Assembly (NCBI GenBank): GCA_963704535.1
Contig: OY969916.1
Location: 10,974,001 to 11,038,000 of the forward strand
DNA length: 64,000 bases
Direction: 5' to 3'
Source: G963704535 sp963704535
GTDB lineage: Bacteria > Chloroflexota > Chloroflexia > Chloroflexales > Roseiflexaceae
Shown here: positions 58,982 to 64,000 of the stretch, piece after piece
Position numbering within the stretch: the first letter of the stretch is position 1
How the letters are laid out: each line of letters opens with the position of its first letter
The notes under the pieces: model-generated
Databases searched by the model: none
What the model saw: only the letters and a program-made list of their open reading frames with translations
What the model was told of the DNA's origin: nothing
Program-made: the position numbers and the translations under genes

Positions 58982-59188
58982 TCATCGCTCCGCTCCCATC
59001 CTGGTCTCTTCAAGCATCCGTAAGATACTTGAGCCTTTGATAAAGATCCTGCGTATACTGTCCGGTCGACTAGCCTCCAGTTGCCCCGCCGCGATCAGCC
59101 GCTTGATGGTGCTGAGGCTGACGCCCAGCAGATCGGCGGCCTCTTCGCGCGAGTACACTGCTTCCGCTTGAATAGGTTCACGTTTCAT
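58982..59188 (-). CDS. Excisionase-like helix-turn-helix protein
   Basis: 68 residues from ATG 59188. It has a MerR/excisionase-type helix-turn-helix (YSREEAADLLGVSLSTIKRLIAAGQLEASRPDS) of the HTH_17 family. Such proteins are excisionases or small regulators. It lies near the tRNA-like gene and next to a truncated nuclease gene, which may mark an old integration site. No integrase is present in the window. Confidence 0.7.
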   Translation of the reverse strand: MKREPIQAEAVYSREEAADLLGVSLSTIKRLIAAGQLEASRPDSIRRIFIKGSSILRMLEETRMGAER

Positions 59189-59263
59189 AATCTTGCATCC
59201 TCCAATAGCCTGGCCGCAGTGTATCATGGTCGGATGGGGTTGTCAAGAGGTCAATAAGAATGA

Positions 59264-61708
59264 TTGAGGGTCACAAGTGGCGACGATGCGGTGGTGTTGC
59301 GTAAGGGCGGCGCGGGCGGCACGATCGTCGATGTGATTGGCCAGGTGGGCGCCGACCCCGGCGCGGAGTGGGGCGCCGGCCTGACCAGCACCGCCGACAA
59401 TACGCTACGTCGCAAGAGCAGCGTGACCGACGGCGATACCAATGCCGGCGATGCGTTCGATCCCAGCATCCAATGGGATGGGTTCGCTAATGATACGTTT
59501 GGCGGCCTGGGCAGCCACACTATCGACACGACCGGCAACGCGCCGATCGTTCCAACCTGCCCGGCCAACCTGACGACGCCCGTCGGCACGCCGGCCTCGA
59601 CCGTGGTACGGGCCGCCGACGCCGACGGCACGGTCGTCAACGCCGCTATCACCAGCCCCCCGGTGGTGAGCATCACGCTTGACAATGTCGCCCCGGCGCC
59701 GAGCGCCGGTGGCGTGCTCACCGCTACGCTCAATGTCAGCGGGTCGCTGGCCAGCGGCACCTACACGACTACGATCACGTTTAGCAACGACGACCCCGCG
59801 CCGCAGACCGCGACCTGCACCGTGCTGGTGAGGGTGGAAACGCCCGGCGCGCTGAAGGCGATCGGGGTCATCCAAGGCGCCGTCAATGATCTGAGCACGC
59901 TCCAATCGCCGTTCGCCGGCCAGTCGGTCACGACCGAGGGCGTGATCACAGTGGTGCTCGGCACCGGCTTCTTTGTCCAGGACCCGACGGGCGACGGCAA
60001 CGTCGCGACCTCGGACGGGATCTTCGTCTTCACCAATAGCATCCCGACCGTCGCGCCGGGCGACCGGGTGCGGGTGGCCGGCACTGTGGTCGAGTTCCGC
60101 GGCAACAACCGGCCCGACGACCTGACGCTGACCGAGATCGGCGATCCTGGTCTCAGTGTTACGCCGCTCGGCACGGCGCCGCTGCCGGCCCCGGTGGCGG
60201 TCGATGCGCCGAACGAGCAGATCGCCCCGGACGGCATCGTCTACTGGGAGCGGCTGGAGGGGATGTACGTTACACTGGGCGCGGCGGTGGTGACTGGAGC
60301 GACCATCCCGACGTTTGGTGAGTTGGTGGTCGTGGCCGGGCCGGATGCGACGCCGGGCAGCGGCTTCCACCCGACCGGCAATATCGTCGTGCGCGACCTG
60401 CCCGGCGACGATGTGGATTACAACCCGGAGCGGCTGGTGGTCGATGACGAGAGCCGCGTGGGCGGCGGGAACAACGCCCGGATCGTGGCCGCCGGCGCCG
60501 AGAGTAGCCAGGTGCGCCTGTCTGTCGGCGACACGTTCTCGTCGCTGGCCGGCGTGGTCGATTACCAGTTCAGTTTGTATCGCCTCCAGCCGGCCAGCGA
60601 CCCAGAGGCCACAGTGGCCCAGCGCCAGGGCAAGCCGCCGGTCGGAAGCGGGGGCATCCGCGCACCCACGTCCAAGGAGTTGAGCATTGCTTCGCTCAAT
60701 ATGGAAAGCTTTATGGATGCGGTCAACGACCCGAATAAGGCCGACAGCCCGATCCTGACGCCGGCGCAGGTCGAGACCAAGGCGGCCAAGCTGACGATCG
60801 CGGTGGCCGACGAGCTCAAGTGCCCCGACATCGTGGTGGCGGTCGAGATCGAGAATGCGCTGGTGCTCACCGGCGACGGCGATGGCCAGGTGCCCGGCAC
60901 CGACGCGGCGGCGCTGGCGCCGCGCCTGGCGGCGCGCGGCTGCCCGTATGCCGCCGTCAGCCGCGAGGCCACCGACGACCGCAGCATCGAGGTTGGCTTC
61001 CTGTATCGTACCGACCGCAATATCACGCTGACCAGCTACTACCTGACCACCGTCGGCGATGCCGACACGCCGCCCAAGCCGGACGACGACCTAGTCTTCA
61101 TCGGCGGCGGCCAGTTCAGCGACAGCCGCGAGCCGCTGGTGGGTGAGTTCGTGGTGGACGGTAAGCCGCTGACGATCATCGGCAATCACTGGGCCTCCAA
61201 GGGCGGCGACGGCCCGCTCTACGGCGTTACGCAGCCGCCCACGCGCTCCTCCGAGGCGCAGCGCAAGCTCCAGGCTCAGTACGTGCGCGAGTACCTGGAC
61301 GAGAGCGTCTTCGCCGCCGACCCGCTGGCGCGGGTGCTCATCGCCGGCGACTTGAACGACTTCGCCTTCCCGGAGCCGGGCGAGGGCGTCGACCCGGTCA
61401 CGATCGTCAAGGGCAGCGGCGCGACCAGGCTGATCAACCTGATCGACCAGGTGCCCGAGGACAACCGCTACAGCTATGTCTTTCAGGGCAACTCGCAGGT
61501 GCTCGACCATATCCTGGTCAGCAGCCAGTTGTGGGGGTCACTGACCGAGATCAATATCGCCCACTTCGACGCCAACTTCGGCACACTCTACGCCAATGAC
61601 GCTACGGTGGCAAGCAGTGTGTCGGATCACGACTCGGCGCTGGCCCGGTTCGACGCAGAGCTGGATCTGCTGCCCAGGCCGGTGTATCTCGGCATTATCA
61701 TGCGCTGA
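59264..61708 (+). pseudogene. Secreted nuclease (lamin-tail/ExeM-like), 5'-truncated
   Basis: 814 residues. It starts in the middle of a lamin-tail domain (SGDDAVVLRKGGAGG, TIVDVIGQVG, DNTLRRKSS), then an Ig-like segment, an OB-like segment (GQSVTTEGVITVVLGTGFFVQDP), and a C-terminal endonuclease/exonuclease/phosphatase domain (LSIASLNMESFMD, VAVEIEN, IIGNHWASKGGDG, IAGDLNDFAFPEPG, SDHDSALARFDAEL) with the catalytic histidines and aspartates. The first half of the lamin-tail domain and the signal peptide are missing, and no frame upstream supplies them. The TTG at 59264 is only the first possible codon. It is likely a decayed extracellular DNase; the catalytic part is complete. Confidence 0.8.
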
Positions 61709-61906
61709 TCACTACAGCCTATCGTATGCTTGTGATTCCGTTTTCGTTTTACAATCCTTTTGCTCCTCTTCTGCGGCTGGGGTTGGTTTACAATAAGGCG
61801 CGAGAAACAACGTGGGGAGCCGGCTTGAGCAGACCTGGGCGTTGCCACCCGGGCCATCAGCCCCAGCACGCAGTGCAACCCTCATCAGTAGAATGGATCG
61901 TAACCT

Positions 61907-62311
61907 ATGGCGCATATTCTGCTTGCCGAAGACGACGCCCGCATTTATAGGGTCATCGATGCCCGCCTGCCGCGCCGGGGGCATACGCTGACGTGGGCGC
62001 GCGAAGGCCCCCAGGCGCTTTACTATGCCCAGCAGGAGCGGCCTGATCTAATCCTGCTTGACATTATGCTCCCGCTGGAGGATGGCATCAGCATGCTGCG
62101 CCACCTGCGGGCCAATCCCGAAACGGCCTCCATCCCGGTGATCATGCTCACGGCGCTGAATGATCCGGCAACGATCCAGACCTGTCTTGAGCAGGGCGCC
62201 ACGAATTACGTTGCCAAGCCGTTCAGTTTCTCCGAGCTGCTCGACCGTATCAACGAGGCGCTCGCAGCGAGCGGCGCGCGGTCGACGAAGCAGTTGGAGA
62301 TTGGGGATTAG
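61907..62311 (+). CDS. Receiver-only response regulator
   Basis: 134 residues: HILLAEDDARIYRVI (acidic pair), LILLDIMLPLEDGI (phosphoacceptor), VIMLTALND and YVAKPFSFSELLDRI (lysine). It is closely similar in form to the receiver protein at 19856. No kinase is adjacent. The tail (STKQLEIGD) comes from the R7-like gagattggggattag sequence beyond 62295. Confidence 0.85.
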   Translation: MAHILLAEDDARIYRVIDARLPRRGHTLTWAREGPQALYYAQQERPDLILLDIMLPLEDGISMLRHLRANPETASIPVIMLTALNDPATIQTCLEQGATNYVAKPFSFSELLDRINEALAASGARSTKQLEIGD

Positions 62312-62321
62312 AGATTAGAGA

Positions 62322-62390
62322 TTGGTGGTGGAAAGGGGGTTCTTGAGGGGGCAGCCCCCCTCAAACTCCCCCTTTCAAATAGCTTTTTAG
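62322..62390. repeat. R1 repeat copy
   Basis: GGTGGTGGAAAGGGGGTTCT, GAGGGGGCAGCCCCCC, TCAAACTCCCCCTTTCAAAT + AGCTTTTTAG. Confidence 0.85.
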
Positions 62391-63040
62391 TGGTTTCTTT
62401 CGGTGGCGGGTGCGGCGATCAGCCGGGTGAAGGCGCGGTAGCCGGCCAGGAGAACCATGGCGAGCAGGCACGAGAGGACCAGCGGTCGCGGCTGCCGCGC
62501 TCCGTTTGCCAGGATCTGCGCTATGTCGGCCAGGATGGCGTGCGGGGAGAACAGCAGATCCCAGCTATTCCAGCGTAGGAAGCGCCCCAGGTAGACCCCC
62601 AGCCCACTCAACAGCACCGAGCTGATCACAAACAGGCGGCTCGCCGTCGTCCCCAGCGCCGCTTTGATCACTTCCTCCATCCAGTAGAGCGAGACGATCG
62701 CCAGGAAGCAGCCGGCCCAGGCGAAGGACCCGATCAGGGCTACATCGTACCATAGCGGGATCGCGAGGCGCGGCCGTAGATGCACGAAGTCGGTCAGGAT
62801 ATACGGCGCATTGGGTAAAAAGATCAGCCACAGACCGGCGGGGATGATCAGTCGCCATAGGCCACCCGGCCTTTGCCGCTGAGTCCTGATCGCCCACAGG
62901 CTGCATAGGTACGGCACCCAGGCCAGGAACAGGTTCCAGACCAGGAAGTAGTATGTCAACGAGCCGCTCCACCACACGCGCCCGATCAGCAGCCCGCACG
63001 CCAGCATGCTCGATAGTACGAGCGAGTAGAATAACTTCAT
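62387..63040 (-). CDS. DUF1361 membrane protein
   Basis: 217 residues from ATG 63040 (GAGGA six bases upstream; ATG 63046 is too near it). Six or seven hydrophobic helices with the DUF1361 signature: YYFLVWNLFLAWVPYL, WLIFLPNAPYILTDFVHL, and GVYLGRFLRWNSWDLLFSP. The function of this family is unknown. The upstream gap is packed with R1 and R9 repeats. Confidence 0.85.
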   Translation of the reverse strand: MKLFYSLVLSSMLACGLLIGRVWWSGSLTYYFLVWNLFLAWVPYLCSLWAIRTQRQRPGGLWRLIIPAGLWLIFLPNAPYILTDFVHLRPRLAIPLWYDVALIGSFAWAGCFLAIVSLYWMEEVIKAALGTTASRLFVISSVLLSGLGVYLGRFLRWNSWDLLFSPHAILADIAQILANGARQPRPLVLSCLLAMVLLAGYRAFTRLIAAPATERNH

Positions 63041-63603
63041 TCGCATTCCTCGATAGACCTCATGCGGCTGCGCCGCACCCTGATGCATGAAAATGTGGGA
63101 GGGCTTTTCTTGAGGGGCGGCCCCCTCAAACTCCCCCCTTTTCACATTAGTACGATCTGCTGTTAGGGACTCGCGCGTTTTCAAACATCCCACGGCCGAC
63201 CCGAAACGTGAAGCGTGAAACGTGAACAACATCCCGATCACGTTTTACGTTTCACGTTTCACGGAGCTGGGATGCTTTTTATTTCTCGAGTCCCTTATCA
63301 TAACGCCGCTGCGCCCGACGTGGTTTCAAATGAGTGTGACGAATGTTGGTGGGAAAGGGTGAAGCTTGTGGAGGGCCACCCTCCCCAAGCCCCTCCGCTC
63401 CACTGAGATCATAACGGCTGCCGGCCGGGCCGATCGACGCTTTGAGACTACGGTTTACCTCACTTGAGTGCTTGACATCAGGTTGTGGCTCTGCTATAGA
63501 TCTTCAGCAGATCTAGACTGCTCACGATAGGTTGGGGTGGGGTTTAAGGGGAAGGTGGCCCTCTCCTTGCCCTTCCCTTTCCAGTTCTTTTCTGAAAGAT
63601 GCT
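63041..63603. other. Repeat-filled intergenic region (R1, R9, R1 variants)
   Basis: No supported gene. It contains an R1 copy (63096-63150, TTCTTGAGGGGCGGCCCCCT + CAAACTCCC), an R9 inverted repeat (63206-63262), a variant R1 with GGAGGGCCACCCTCC (63346-63404) and another with AAGGTGGCCCTCTCCTT (63530-63600). Nothing else was recognised. Confidence 0.65.
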
Positions 63604-64000
63604 ATGCTCAATCTGCTCCTCGTCGAAGACAATGAGCGGCTGCGCCCGGCCCTGGCCGCCGGCCTCAATGCCACCGGCGCCGCCCGCGTCGCCCATGACT
63701 GCGGCAGCGGCGAGGCGGCGCTGGCTCGCTGCCTGGCTGGCCCACCCGATGTCGATCCTGATGGATGTGCAGCTGGCCGGCGAGATGAACGGCATCGAGG
63801 CGGCGGTCGCGATCCGGCGCGAGTTCCCGCGCCTGCCGATCGTGTTCTACTCGATTCAGGACGACGACGCCTACTACCGCGCGTTTCGCCGCTCCGGCAT
63901 CCTTAGCCACTACGCCTACGTGCGCAAGTCCAACTACCTGCTGCCGCAGATGATCGTGCCACTGCTGCGCGACGCTGTGGCCGGGCGCAGCTTCATCGAC
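63604..64000 (+). pseudogene. Response regulator, N-terminal part, frame break near 63754, cut by the window end
   Basis: ATG 63604 begins MLNLLLVEDNERLRPALAAG, a receiver domain. The frame breaks at GTCGATCCTG; removing one G (63754) gives PPDVILMDVQLAGEMNGIEA, with the phosphoacceptor aspartate, then PIVFYSIQDDD and YVRKSNYLLPQMIVPL (lysine). The order resembles NarL-type regulators, but the DNA-binding domain would lie outside the window. Confidence 0.7.

Overview
The window looks like a chromosomal contig from a high-GC member of the Chloroflexota, probably class Chloroflexia (Roseiflexus/Kouleothrix-like). This is inferred from protein families (Uma2, many receiver-only and PAS/STAS signalling proteins, hydrazine-synthase-alpha-like beta-propellers, Mer-like oxidoreductases, RtcB) and from the dense load of short palindromic intergenic repeats. 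No 16S gene or other decisive marker is present. Most genes are ordinary bacterial metabolism, signalling and repair, in short operons on both strands.

Layout. 1-4808: end of a hybrid histidine kinase, an eIF2B-like isomerase, and a three-gene cell-wall hydrolase operon behind two consensus sigma-70 promoters, one holding a LexA (Cheo-type) box. 5124-9378: a lone 2-oxoacid dehydrogenase E2, a Uma2 protein, a YcaQ-like glycosylase and a P-loop kinase. 9640-12430: an AT-richer island where an insertion sequence has split a lipoprotein-type M23 peptidase gene. 12629-23496: glutaredoxin-thioredoxin reductase fusion, Mer-like oxidoreductase, smpB, MFS exporter, methyltransferase, ArsR-type regulator, a hybrid kinase with its receiver protein, and an FAH-family hydrolase. 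23533-26136: a coiled-coil protein with an operator-controlled promoter, next to an IS1634-like element. 26182-30677: YcaQ paralogue, VOC protein, DHFR-like protein and two GNAT acetyltransferases, with a well-formed integron attC site. 31110-36730: secreted propeller/cytochrome protein, PAS-PAS-STAS regulator, IS110 element. 37293-47537: P450, gluconate kinase, alkyltransferase-like protein, DUF6886-like protein, glycerate kinase carrying an in-frame repeat insertion, flavin monooxygenase, ECF sigma factor, receiver protein and small proteins. 47948-52958: RbsD/FucU protein, then the most interesting locus. 53086-64000: Mrr-like nuclease, ChrB-like protein, RtcB with an intein, DoxX, a tRNA-like gene, an excisionase-like gene, a 5'-truncated secreted nuclease, receiver proteins and a DUF1361 membrane protein.

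The locus at 48633-52958 encodes an SGNH protein (DltD-like), an MBOAT acyltransferase (DltB-like), a seryl-tRNA-synthetase-like amino acid:[carrier protein] ligase and a 76-residue carrier protein. It reads as a Dlt-like D-alanylation pathway in which DltA is replaced by a class II synthetase homologue. The likely job is loading an amino acid on a carrier protein and moving it across the membrane onto an unidentified envelope polymer. A consensus promoter with an operator-like dyad precedes it.

Two general features matter for reading the rest. First, at least eight palindromic repeat families fill nearly every intergenic space, and one has entered a coding region in frame. Second, eleven single-base indels (ten insertions, one deletion) break otherwise well-conserved genes. 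Several are not in homopolymers, which suggests residual errors from an insertion-prone long-read assembly rather than wholesale gene decay; the affected genes are annotated as broken but probably functional in the living cell.
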